Source: Hyphomicrobiales bacterium (GTDB lineage Bacteria > Pseudomonadota > Alphaproteobacteria > Rhizobiales > Beijerinckiaceae). Taken from it: a DNA stretch of 64,000 bases. Shown piece after piece: positions 32,013-40,266 of the stretch. The notes beneath the pieces are model-generated. The model saw only the letters and a list, made by a program, of their open reading frames with translations. It was not told the DNA's origin and did not search any database. Where the stretch lies: positions 1,860,001 through 1,924,000 of the forward strand of contig CAKNFP010000002.1 in the NCBI GenBank assembly GCA_930633525.1. The letters run 5' to 3'. Every line of letters begins with the position of its first letter. Positions within the stretch are counted from its first letter, which is position 1. Both the position numbers and the translations under genes were made by a program.

Positions 32013-33023
32013 CTAAGCGGTGATGCCGTAAAGCGCCTCCCAGTTCTGGGCTCGTTCGCCGTTCTCGATGCTTTCGACCGTCGTCTTGAGGCGCTTGAGA
32101 TGCGGCACGGCTACCCCCGCTTCCTCGGCAAAGCGAATGACCGCGCCCACCTGCCATTCCACCTCGGTCTTGCGGCGATGAATCTTCAGGTCGCGCCAAA
32201 CGCCGGTGTGGGTATTGTCGTGGCTCTTCCAGTAGACGCGCTGGGCATCCCAGGAAGCGGCTTGAGCCGCGTCGTCGGTCGGTCGATCCAGCCGGAACAC
32301 CTTGGGGTCGAAACCATCGCAGTTTTCTGTGCGAATGCCGATCGCATCCGCGACACTGACCGCCTCTCCGGCCAGGATGGCGAGGACCGCCCGGGCGCGT
32401 GGATCATCGTAGATATCGAGGACGGGCGCGTCGACAATCGCTGTGCCGAAATAGACCGAACCTAACGCTATCTTGGACCAGAGGTAGCCGAAGATATTTT
32501 CTGTGACATCGATCGGCTGCTGCGTGGACAAGGCGGCTTGTAGCGCCGCGATGCGCGATGTCCCGCGGCCGTCGAGCTCGCCGATCTTGAAGCTTCCCGG
32601 CCCGCCATAGACGATATGGCCCGGTTCCTTGTAATAGCCACCAAAGGTGAGATAAGCGCCGATTGTTCGCTCCCTACCGACGATGGCTGCAATCTTTTCT
32701 TCCTCTAGCCCGTTCTGGAGTGAGAGCACATAGCCATCCGCGGCAAGACGATCGGCGCAAGGGGTCAGGCCGGCGATCGTATCGCGGGATTTGACGGCGA
32801 GGAGCACGCGCTCCATCGGTCCATCATAGGTCGATGGCGCATGAACAGCGGGATGGACAAGTGCGTCGAGATATCCGCTGATCCTGAGGCCGTTGCGTCT
32901 GATGGCATCCGCATGCGCCTCATTGGCCTCGATGAAGACGACATCCTGTCCAGAACGCATGAGATGTGCGCCGACGATGCTGCCGATAGCCCCCGCGCCG
33001 ACAATGACAAAGGGAGAGGTCAT
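32013..33023 (-). CDS. Ketopantoate reductase family (PanE/ApbA) oxidoreductase
   Basis: A 336-residue NADP-dependent reductase with the N-terminal 'IVGAGAIGSIVGAHLMRSG' dinucleotide loop (Gly9, Gly11), 'LLAVKSRDT', 'LQNGLEEEKI' and the C-terminal ApbA_C helical part. It is longer than E. coli PanE and carries insertions, so a paralogue acting on another 2-keto acid is more likely than true pantothenate synthesis. It follows the SDR gene with a one-base overlap at the end of the Pot-type importer operon. Confidence 0.85.
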   Translation of the reverse strand: MTSPFVIVGAGAIGSIVGAHLMRSGQDVVFIEANEAHADAIRRNGLRISGYLDALVHPAVHAPSTYDGPMERVLLAVKSRDTIAGLTPCADRLAADGYVLSLQNGLEEEKIAAIVGRERTIGAYLTFGGYYKEPGHIVYGGPGSFKIGELDGRGTSRIAALQAALSTQQPIDVTENIFGYLWSKIALGSVYFGTAIVDAPVLDIYDDPRARAVLAILAGEAVSVADAIGIRTENCDGFDPKVFRLDRPTDDAAQAASWDAQRVYWKSHDNTHTGVWRDLKIHRRKTEVEWQVGAVIRFAEEAGVAVPHLKRLKTTVESIENGERAQNWEALYGITA

Positions 33024-33814
33024 CAGCGCATGTTCCTTGAGAGGGGCATATGGGTGCGGCCGCAGTGGGAGCCACCGGTGACCTTCAGGATTGAGCCAGT
33101 CGTCCAGGGTGAGGCCTTGGAGGAAGCGAGGAACGCGACGGCCTCGGCGATGTCGTCAGGGTGGCCCGTGCGGCCGAGGGGCGTGCCCCTCAGCATGAGA
33201 TCGGCATAGGGGTGCAGGTCTGCCCCGCTGTCTTTCGTCCAGACCTCGTCCATGACGAGGCCGGGCGCCACCGCATTGACGCGAATTCCGTGCGGCCCGA
33301 ATTCGATGGCCATGACCTCGGTCATCATGCTGACCGCGGCTTTCGAACCGTTGTATCCGGCGCCGCCCGCCCGCGCGGAGGTGGCGGCCCCCGATGACAG
33401 GTTGACGATCGAGCCTTTGATGCCCCTGTCTATCCAGCGCCGCGCGATCGCCTGCACCGGCAGCATAGTCCCGCGAACATTGATCGCGAAGATGCGGTCC
33501 CAGTCATCGACCTCGACTTCAAGCACTGGGATATTGGGGAAGATTCCATGCGCGTTGATAAGAATATCCGGCAGGCCGAGTTGCTCCTCCGCATCGTCCA
33601 TCATCCGCAGGACGTCATCCTTGGAGGAAACGTCGCCCGCGACCGCCGCCGTGCGTCCTGAGGACGCGAGCTCCGCTGCGACGGTTCTGGCCGCGGTCAT
33701 ATTCAGGTCCGCAATGACGACTGCCGCGCCCTCCCGCTGGCAACAGCGGGCGATTGCCTGACCAAGGCGGCCGCCGCCGCCCGTGATAAACGCCGTCTGT
33801 CCTTCGAGAAGCAT
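33023..33814 (-). CDS. Short-chain dehydrogenase/reductase
   Basis: A 263-residue classical SDR: cofactor loop 'TGGGGRLGQA' (residues 11-20), acidic 'IADLN' after strand 2, which favours NAD, 'NAHG' at 87-90, and the catalytic Ser about 141 with Tyr154 and Lys158 (YNGSK). The C-terminus has 'RVNAVAPGLVMDEVW' and 'PDDIAEAVAFLASS'. The substrate is unknown. It lies between the M28-like peptidase and the PanE-like gene, so it likely acts on a hydroxy or keto product of the imported compound. Confidence 0.9.
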   Translation of the reverse strand: MLLEGQTAFITGGGGRLGQAIARCCQREGAAVVIADLNMTAARTVAAELASSGRTAAVAGDVSSKDDVLRMMDDAEEQLGLPDILINAHGIFPNIPVLEVEVDDWDRIFAINVRGTMLPVQAIARRWIDRGIKGSIVNLSSGAATSARAGGAGYNGSKAAVSMMTEVMAIEFGPHGIRVNAVAPGLVMDEVWTKDSGADLHPYADLMLRGTPLGRTGHPDDIAEAVAFLASSKASPWTTGSILKVTGGSHCGRTHMPLSRNMR

Positions 33815-33826
33815 CGCGATATCGTC

Positions 33827-35587
33827 CTATTGCGCGGTGGCGCGGAGGGTGTGAAGGCAGGTCTCGATAGCCCTGATGGCATCGGCCAAGGCTAGCGCGG
33901 TACGGTTGTGGGCGCGCATCATGCCCACATGCAGAAATCTGGCCGCATCGCTTTCGGGATCGAGCGCCGCGAATTGCCGGATGGGTTGCAGACCCGGATA
34001 AGGTTGCTGCGCGAGGGCCGGATCCTGGGTGAAGCGATCCTTCTCCGTATAATCCACCGGTACGAGCGCGCGCGATACTGCCTTGAGCGCTCCGTTGATG
34101 GTTGCGGCGCTGGTCTCGTTCGCCGCTGGGGACGCGGCTTTGAGCCGGGTGGCCAGCGTCTCCAGGCGGTTGGCGCGCGAGAGCAGCAAGCTGAGGTCGA
34201 AGCCGGCGCCGGCGGCGTCCTGCAACTCGCGCAGAGTTTCTGTGAGATAGCGTGCATGCTCCGCGTAGTCGAGCGGCAGGATCTGGTCGGTGAGCAGCCG
34301 CCAGACGGCGTGCATATAAATCTTCGTGTCGCGGACGAGGATCGCCTCATCGATCTTGTCCAGAGTATCGGCAGGATTGTGCCACCACCACCCTGTGCCG
34401 TGCCCGACCCGGTTGCCGCCGCCGAAAACAGAGGCTGAGGCGTTCGTTTCCGCATCCGGTGAGGCCGGCTGTTCGCTCATATTCTGGAAGATGCCAGGCA
34501 CGCCGATGCCCCAGAAAGACTGATCGCCCGCCCGGCTCTGCCGACGATTATTGAAGGTCTGGCCGCTGTAAGCCATGACCGCTTCGGCCGCGAGGGGGCG
34601 CAGTTCAGCAGCGCAGCTTGTGTCGCCGACGATTGTATTTCCTAAGCCTCCGGTCGAGTCGACGTTGACATGGACCAATGCGCGCCTGTCGATATCTTCC
34701 CAATGCGCATCCGAATACCAGGATGAACTGGAATAGCGCCCTTGCGAATGCCCCGACCAGAAGACGACGCGCAGCCCGCGCCGCCATGTGTCGCGGTGCA
34801 GAGCCGCGATGCGGGACACTTCCATCATGGTGGCATTGGCGCCACCATTGTCCATGACGCCATAATACCAGGTGTCATGGTGTCCCGTATAGAATATGTA
34901 GGGTTGTTCGTGAGGCTCCGACCCGGTCATCAGGTCGGCCACCAATATAGGCGTCTTGCGCCATCCTGTATCGACTTCGGCGTGCAGAGTGACTTGAAGG
35001 GATGAATTGTCCTTCAGTCGTTGACGCAACGCCTCGCCTTCATCGAAGGCTATCTGGACGATGACCGTCTTTGGGAGGCGATCGACCGTTTCGTGCGTGG
35101 GACTTCCCCAGACCGGGGAGACACACATCTCGTGGAGATGTTCATGCGGGCTGATATGGATCTGGCCGGCGGCGCCCGCTTGCGATGCGCGCAGCGCTGC
35201 CGCAGGATTGGCGATGCCGTCGATCAGGACAAGCTTGCCGGCGACATTCCGGTGCGCGAAATCAGCGGGCGTCCCGGCCCCGAGGTCGATCACTTCGGCC
35301 GTGAGGCCACCGGCGGGGGATGATCGCGAGAAGGAATGCGTGATCGCGCGCAGAACGCGACCGTCGAGAACGACCTCGCCCTTGAGCGGAATGCTGATAT
35401 AGGCGTCGTGCAAAATGATTTCCGTGGCGAAGCCATAGGATTTCATCTGCTCTTCGCAGTAGCGCAGACTGTCGAGCTCGGTGGGCGTGCCGGCCACCTT
35501 GGTGTAGCGATCGAAGAGGCGCATGTGTTGCATCATCAAGGGCCCGTCGACGGCCGCAATGACGGCTTCCAGTGCAGGGGAGCTCAT
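33827..35587 (-). CDS. M28 family peptidase homologue with altered active site
   Basis: A 586-residue protein with a PA-like insert region and an M28 core: 'YIFYTGHHDTWYYGVMDNGGANATMMEVSRI' (read in parts) supplies the first His and bridging Asp, 'HVNVDSTGG' the next Asp, and 'WWWHNPADTLDKID' the last His. However, the usual catalytic and zinc Glu-Glu pair after the 'FW' strand reads 'WSGHSQGRYSSSS', so ordinary aminopeptidase chemistry is questionable. ATG 35587 overlaps the permease stop (ATGA). No signal peptide is evident, so it acts in the cytoplasm on an imported substrate or serves as a non-peptidase hydrolase. Confidence 0.8.
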   Translation of the reverse strand: MSSPALEAVIAAVDGPLMMQHMRLFDRYTKVAGTPTELDSLRYCEEQMKSYGFATEIILHDAYISIPLKGEVVLDGRVLRAITHSFSRSSPAGGLTAEVIDLGAGTPADFAHRNVAGKLVLIDGIANPAAALRASQAGAAGQIHISPHEHLHEMCVSPVWGSPTHETVDRLPKTVIVQIAFDEGEALRQRLKDNSSLQVTLHAEVDTGWRKTPILVADLMTGSEPHEQPYIFYTGHHDTWYYGVMDNGGANATMMEVSRIAALHRDTWRRGLRVVFWSGHSQGRYSSSSWYSDAHWEDIDRRALVHVNVDSTGGLGNTIVGDTSCAAELRPLAAEAVMAYSGQTFNNRRQSRAGDQSFWGIGVPGIFQNMSEQPASPDAETNASASVFGGGNRVGHGTGWWWHNPADTLDKIDEAILVRDTKIYMHAVWRLLTDQILPLDYAEHARYLTETLRELQDAAGAGFDLSLLLSRANRLETLATRLKAASPAANETSAATINGALKAVSRALVPVDYTEKDRFTQDPALAQQPYPGLQPIRQFAALDPESDAARFLHVGMMRAHNRTALALADAIRAIETCLHTLRATAQ

Positions 35588-36423
35588 GCCGTGGTTTCCT
35601 TCCGAGAGCCGCCGACGTCGAGCGGCAGCTTCTGATTGCGCAGAACGAGGCTGAGCCCGCCAATGATGGCAACGGCAAAGAGGATGAGAACCGTCGACAG
35701 CGCCGCGATGGTCGGATCCTGCCATTTCTGCAGATAGAGGAACATTTCGACGGGCAGCGTATTGTCGCCCGGCCTGACAAGGAAAAGCGTCGTCTCGACC
35801 TGGTCGAATGATGTAACGAACGCGAAAACGCCTGCGACCACTACGGAGACCGAGATCTCCGGCAGGATTACGCGAAAGAAGGTCTCCAGGGGACCTGCGC
35901 CGAGATCCATGGCGGCTTCTTGCAGCGTCCAGTCAAAATTGAACAGGGCCGCCGTAATCAGGGAGATCACGAAGGGCAGGACAACGAGCATATGGGTGAA
36001 GAGGAGGCTCGAATATCCGCCCAGAGTGCCGATGCGCACGAAGAACATGAAGAGCGCCACGCCCAGCACAATCTTCGGCATGACGATGGGCGACAGCATG
36101 AAGGCTTTCACCACATTCGGCATGGGCAGGCGATAACGCACGAGGGCGTAGCCGGCCATGGTGCCGATGATCAGCGCGCCGAGCGTGGCCAAGGTGGCAA
36201 GGACAAGGCTGCGCCAGGCGCCGGCATAAAAGGCGGCCTGGCCTGCAAGGTTCTGATACCAGCGCAGGGAGAAGCCTTCCGGCGGGAAGACATTATAGGC
36301 AACTGCCGAGAACGAATTCACGACCACGACGAACAGGGGCGCAATGATAAACAGAATACCGAGAATCGTGAATGCCCATAGAAGAACGTAGCGTATTCGA
36401 ATGCCGGATGCTGCAGCCTGCAT
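35584..36423 (-). CDS. Pot-type ABC transporter permease (PotC-like)
   Basis: A 279-residue permease with six helices: 'YVLLWAFTILGILFIIAPLF', 'NVFPPEGFSLRWYQNL', the EAA motif 'LQEAAMDLGAGPLETFFRVILPEI' in parts, and 'TSFDQVETTLFLV', which is typical of PotC-like subunits. ATG 36423 lies one base after the PotB-type stop; an in-frame extension to 36480 would overlap that gene. It belongs to a complete SBP-ATPase-PotB-PotC importer. Confidence 0.88.
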   Translation of the reverse strand: MQAAASGIRIRYVLLWAFTILGILFIIAPLFVVVVNSFSAVAYNVFPPEGFSLRWYQNLAGQAAFYAGAWRSLVLATLATLGALIIGTMAGYALVRYRLPMPNVVKAFMLSPIVMPKIVLGVALFMFFVRIGTLGGYSSLLFTHMLVVLPFVISLITAALFNFDWTLQEAAMDLGAGPLETFFRVILPEISVSVVVAGVFAFVTSFDQVETTLFLVRPGDNTLPVEMFLYLQKWQDPTIAALSTVLILFAVAIIGGLSLVLRNQKLPLDVGGSRKETTA

Positions 36424-36424
36424 C

Positions 36425-37330
36425 TCACGCCTCGCTATATTTGAGAAGACGGTTGCAGAGTGCGACCACGATGATCGCAATCACGAGGAGAACAAGCCCG
36501 CCAACCGCCGCAACCGGCCAATTGATCTCGGACGTGGCGTTGTAGACCTGCAGCGGCAGAACCAGCACACGCCCGCCGCCCAGCATGGCCGGCGTGACGA
36601 ATGCGCCTAGCGCCAGCGTGAAGGAAATCTGTACGGCCGCGACGATGCCGGGCAAGGTGAGCGGCAGGGTGATGCTGCGGAACGTGCGTAGCCAGCCGGC
36701 TCCCAGATCCATGGCCGCCTCGCGCAGCGCCGGATCGATCCGGCTCATCGAGGAATAGATGGGGAAGACGACAAAAGGCAGGAAGACATGGGAAAGGCTC
36801 AGGACGACACCGGCCAGGTTGAAAACGAGCGTTACGGGCTCCGCCGCGAGACCGGTTGTTTTCAATAGCCAGTTCACCGGCCCCTGATCCGCCAGCAGTA
36901 CAATCCAGCCATAGGAACGCACCACGACGCTGACGATGATGGGCGAGAAGATGATCAACGACAGCCACCGCTTCATCCAGGGGCGCTCGAGGCGCCACAG
37001 CGCGAAGGCAAGTGGGTAGCCAATGGCGAGCGCCAGTAGCGTCGTGAGCGCGGCCATCCACAAGGTGTCGAGAACGATGGTCTGATAGTAGGCGTCAAAC
37101 AGGAAGCGGCGATAGGTTGCGAGCGAGAATTCGTCGATGAGCTTTCCGCGCCGAAACGTATAGAACGAATACTCGAAGAAAGTCAGCATCGGGAGGACGA
37201 AGGCGTAGAGCATCAACGCCAGACTGGGTGCCAACATGAGCCATGGCATGGCACGCCTGCGCCATTCCCGACGAGACTTCGGCGCAACGACAGTGCGCGC
37301 GGTGAGATCGACCATCGCAGCCTCAGACAT
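36425..37330 (-). CDS. Pot-type ABC transporter permease (PotB-like)
   Basis: A 301-residue permease with six helices after a basic N-terminal stretch ('SRREWRRRAMPWLMLAPSL'). 'GYPLAFALWRLERPWMKRWL', 'IDPALREAAMDLGAGWLRTF' and 'LALGAFVTPAMLGGGRVLVL' are standard PotB-like motifs. Its start overlaps the ATPase gene stop by eight bases. Pot-type systems import polyamines, putrescine derivatives and related cations; the ligand here is open. Confidence 0.88.
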   Translation of the reverse strand: MSEAAMVDLTARTVVAPKSRREWRRRAMPWLMLAPSLALMLYAFVLPMLTFFEYSFYTFRRGKLIDEFSLATYRRFLFDAYYQTIVLDTLWMAALTTLLALAIGYPLAFALWRLERPWMKRWLSLIIFSPIIVSVVVRSYGWIVLLADQGPVNWLLKTTGLAAEPVTLVFNLAGVVLSLSHVFLPFVVFPIYSSMSRIDPALREAAMDLGAGWLRTFRSITLPLTLPGIVAAVQISFTLALGAFVTPAMLGGGRVLVLPLQVYNATSEINWPVAAVGGLVLLVIAIIVVALCNRLLKYSEA

Positions 37331-38399
37331 CGCCGAACAGGCGCGTCACGCCCGGCTCCCAACCGATATCGACCAGACTACCCTGCACGAGAGGGCTGGA
37401 CAGACCATCGTGCCCGGCCTCGACGGTGATCTCGGTTCCAGAAGGTTCGATCGCCATCACGTAATGCACCGTCGATCCGGCGAAGATCGCGTCGCGCACG
37501 CGGGCCTGCGTACGGATCGGCATGCTGCCGGCCGCCTCGCCCATGCGGATCCGTTCATAGCGGATGACGATCCAGCCTTTGTCACCCGTCGGCTCCTGGG
37601 CGATATGCGTTGGGAATGTAAAGCCGCCCAACGATACCGTTGCCGTCCCGGCATCCCGGCCGGCTACTGCGACGGGGAGAAGATTGGCGTTTCCAATGAA
37701 CCCGGCGACGAACCGTGTGGCGGGATGATCATAAATCTCCTGCGGCGAGCCGAGCTGGTCGATGCGGCCGTTGTTCATCACGGCGATCTGATCAGACATG
37801 GTCAGGGCTTCACCCTGATCGTGTGTGACGTAGATGAAGGTGGTGCCGACCTCTCGCTGAATGCGTTTCAGCTCGAGTTGCATCTGCATGCGCAGCTTGA
37901 GATCCAGCGCGCCGAGTGGCTCATCCAGCAGCAGAACCTTGGGGCGCTTTACCAGGGCGCGGGCCAAAGCGACACGCTGCATCTGCCCGCCGGACAACTG
38001 TCGCGGCTTGCGTGTCGCAAATTGTGTCAGCCCGACAAGCTCAAGCGCCTCGCCGACGCGGCGATGGATGACATCACGTGGTTGCCGCTCGACGCTCAAC
38101 CCGAAGGCGATGTTGTCGAACACCGTCATGTGCGGGAAGAGCGCCCAGCGTTGGAAGACCATATTGGTCGGGCGCCTGTAGGCTGCGATACCGGCCATGT
38201 TCTCGCCCGCGATCATGATATCACCGCGATCGGGAAACTCGAATCCGCTCGTCATGCGCAATGTCGTAGACTTGCCGCAACCCGAGGGACCAAGAAGGGA
38301 GAAGAAACTGCCGGCTGGCACGGAGAAGGATATGTCATCGACGGCGGCATATGTGCCGAAGAATTTCGAGACGTTGCGGAATTCGACGTCGGAGGTCAC
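37323..38399 (-). CDS. Pot-type ABC transporter ATPase
   Basis: A 358-residue ATPase with Walker A 'GPSGCGKST', Q-loop 'VFQRWALFPHM', signature 'LSGGQMQRVALARAL', Walker B 'VLLLDEPLGALD' and switch 'VTHDQGEA', followed by a C-terminal TOBE-type domain from about residue 250 ('GFIGNANLLPV'). GTG 38399 was chosen because AAGGA lies eight bases upstream and the ATPase fold begins there; an ATG at 38498 would add 33 atypical residues. Confidence 0.9.
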   Translation of the reverse strand: MTSDVEFRNVSKFFGTYAAVDDISFSVPAGSFFSLLGPSGCGKSTTLRMTSGFEFPDRGDIMIAGENMAGIAAYRRPTNMVFQRWALFPHMTVFDNIAFGLSVERQPRDVIHRRVGEALELVGLTQFATRKPRQLSGGQMQRVALARALVKRPKVLLLDEPLGALDLKLRMQMQLELKRIQREVGTTFIYVTHDQGEALTMSDQIAVMNNGRIDQLGSPQEIYDHPATRFVAGFIGNANLLPVAVAGRDAGTATVSLGGFTFPTHIAQEPTGDKGWIVIRYERIRMGEAAGSMPIRTQARVRDAIFAGSTVHYVMAIEPSGTEITVEAGHDGLSSPLVQGSLVDIGWEPGVTRLFGDV

Positions 38400-38452
38400 G
38401 TGGCATTCCTTGTCGTCGCTGGTGCGGGGCGGCCGAAGCCGCCCAGCAAATC

Positions 38453-39511
38453 TCAGCGCAGTTTGAACTTGACCTCGCGGTCCCAACGCTCCCGCCACTC
38501 AGCGGCGTCCTGACCGATGGATCCGTAGTCGAACGGAATGGAGGTGGCAGCCAGCTCGGCGTTCAGCAGCGGATCGCTCTTCTGTTCGTCGTCTAGTGCA
38601 GCATTCTTGACCAGAGATACTGCGAAAGTGAGCTTGGAATAGCGGCCCGCGTTTTCCGGAGACATCAGCTCGTTGATCAGATCCTCGCAAACAGCCTTCT
38701 GGGCGGGATTAACACCCTGAGCCATACTGAGGTATAGCGGGAATCCGATTGTGCCTTCCTTCGGAATGGCGAAGCCGAGAGGGGCGCCTTCCCGGATCCA
38801 GACATAGGACAGGCCCGAGAACCACGGAGCCATCCATGCATCGCCCGAGACGAGAAGATTCTTCACAGCGTCATTGGAATCAACCAGCGCTCGGAAGTTC
38901 TTGGCATTTTCGGACCAAATCTTGAACCCGGGATCGATATTGTCTTCGCCGCCGCCGTTCAACCGCGCCGCGATGACCAGCATGCGGTTGTCGTAGTCGA
39001 ACATGGTGATGCGGCCCCTGTTCTTGGGGTCCCACATGTCGGCCCATGTCGTCGGCGGCTCCTTCACGGCATTCTTGTTATAAAGAATGCCGATGCCTGA
39101 CATCATATAGGGCGTGCCCTTGTTATCGGGCCGCGCATATTTCGGCTCGATATTGGCGAGGTTCGTCACGCGTGCCGGGTCGAGATTTGCCCAAAGACCT
39201 TCGACGTCACCTTTCGTGATCGAATCGACATTGAAGAATCCACAATGCACCAGCGGTTTATCCGGAGTGGTGCGATGTGCGGCGACCATCTTGGGGTAGG
39301 TGATCGCGTTATTCGATTCCAGGATGTTGATCTTAACATCCGGATGATCTTTTCGATATTTCTCGATGACCTCGGTCGGTACGATGCCCTGGTTCGAGCC
39401 TGCCCAGATGAAGAAAGTAATTTCCGTAGGCTCGGCGCTGCGGGCCGCATTGGCAAACAGGCCGATGCCGAGCGCGACGCTGGCCGCCGCGATGATGCGA
39501 GACACCTTCAT
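38453..39511 (-). CDS. Pot-type (PotD-like) extracellular binding protein
   Basis: A 352-residue family 1/PotD-like binding protein with a signal peptide ('MKVSRIIAAASVALGIGLF' ... 'ANAARSAEP', cleaved near residue 26). 'TFFIWAGSNQGIVPTEVIEKY', seen in parts, 'SGIGILYNKNAVKEPPTTWAD' and 'YLSMAQGVNPAQKAVCEDLI' fit PotD/AfuA-like proteins. It is the first gene of the operon and is divergent from an Lrp regulator, with a TTACGC-TTT-GCGTAA palindrome 42 bases before its ATG. Confidence 0.88.
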   Translation of the reverse strand: MKVSRIIAAASVALGIGLFANAARSAEPTEITFFIWAGSNQGIVPTEVIEKYRKDHPDVKINILESNNAITYPKMVAAHRTTPDKPLVHCGFFNVDSITKGDVEGLWANLDPARVTNLANIEPKYARPDNKGTPYMMSGIGILYNKNAVKEPPTTWADMWDPKNRGRITMFDYDNRMLVIAARLNGGGEDNIDPGFKIWSENAKNFRALVDSNDAVKNLLVSGDAWMAPWFSGLSYVWIREGAPLGFAIPKEGTIGFPLYLSMAQGVNPAQKAVCEDLINELMSPENAGRYSKLTFAVSLVKNAALDDEQKSDPLLNAELAATSIPFDYGSIGQDAAEWRERWDREVKFKLR

Positions 39512-39552
39512 TCCCCGTCCCCTCTGTTATGGGTGACCGTGATGTGAGTTTA

Positions 39553-39567
39553 TTACGCTTTGCGTAA
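39553..39567. promoter_or_regulatory. Perfect palindrome TTACGC-TTT-GCGTAA, likely Lrp operator
   Basis: Six-base arms around TTT, placed between the binding-protein gene (ATG at 39511, minus strand) and the Lrp/AsnC gene (39706, plus). A second short palindrome, TTGACG-GCGGT-CGTCAA, is at 39611-39627. Lrp-type regulators bind such dyads, often in multiple copies. Confidence 0.5.
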
Positions 39568-39705
39568 AAAAAGTTGCTTCTTATTGCGGAATGCGAAAAT
39601 GATATGTCGATTGACGGCGGTCGTCAATGTGTTGATGGAGATGATCTGCGCATATAACGTGGGCGGACAGCTGAAATTTTGAGCGTGGTAATACAGGAGC
39701 CCGGA

Positions 39706-40224
39706 GTGCCCGGACCATTGGATAAACTGGACCGGCGGATCGTCGCCGCCTTGGCCCGCGATGGGCGACGTACCTTTCGGGACATAGCGCGTGAACTCGA
39801 CATCTCCGAGGGGACCGTGCGGTTCCGCGTGACGCGGCTGCAGGAGGAGGGGCTCATCCGCGTAACGGCGGTTGGCAGCCCGCTTGCGCTCGGCGTCGAG
39901 GTCTATGCGATGATCCTCATCCGCGTAAAGCCGGGGCACGTGAAGGAGGCGGGGACGATCCTCAGTTCCTATCCCAATGTGCGATTTGTGGGGTCCGCTT
40001 TTGGATCGGTTGATCTGTTCATTCAAACCTTGCATCGTGATACACGAGATCTTCACCGTTTCGTCAGCGAAGAACTGCCTCAGCGCATCCCCGCCATTAC
40101 CAGCATAGAAACCTGCCAGCTCGCCGAAGTTCTCAAGAGCACATGGACCTGGGGTGACTGGTTCGAATACCTGGATGGTGCAGACGCTGCCCGGGAGCCT
40201 CTGCAGGAGGCGGCGGAAGCCTGA
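39706..40224 (+). CDS. Lrp/AsnC family transcriptional regulator
   Basis: A 172-residue regulator. 'LDKLDRRIVAALARDGRRTFRDIARELDISEGTVRFRVTRL', read in parts, is the AsnC-type helix-turn-helix, and 'VEVYAMILIRVKPGHVKEAGTIL' begins the RAM ligand-binding domain. GTG 39706 has AGGAG six bases upstream; TTG 39679 would give nine more residues without a better ribosome site. It is divergent from the Pot-type importer operon and upstream of the gamma-glutamyltransferase gene, so an amino-acid-like effector is probable. Confidence 0.9.
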   Translation: MPGPLDKLDRRIVAALARDGRRTFRDIARELDISEGTVRFRVTRLQEEGLIRVTAVGSPLALGVEVYAMILIRVKPGHVKEAGTILSSYPNVRFVGSAFGSVDLFIQTLHRDTRDLHRFVSEELPQRIPAITSIETCQLAEVLKSTWTWGDWFEYLDGADAAREPLQEAAEA

Positions 40225-40266
40225 CATTTCCACACGTTTCATCTTCTCCAAGGCAAGGGGTCAGCG

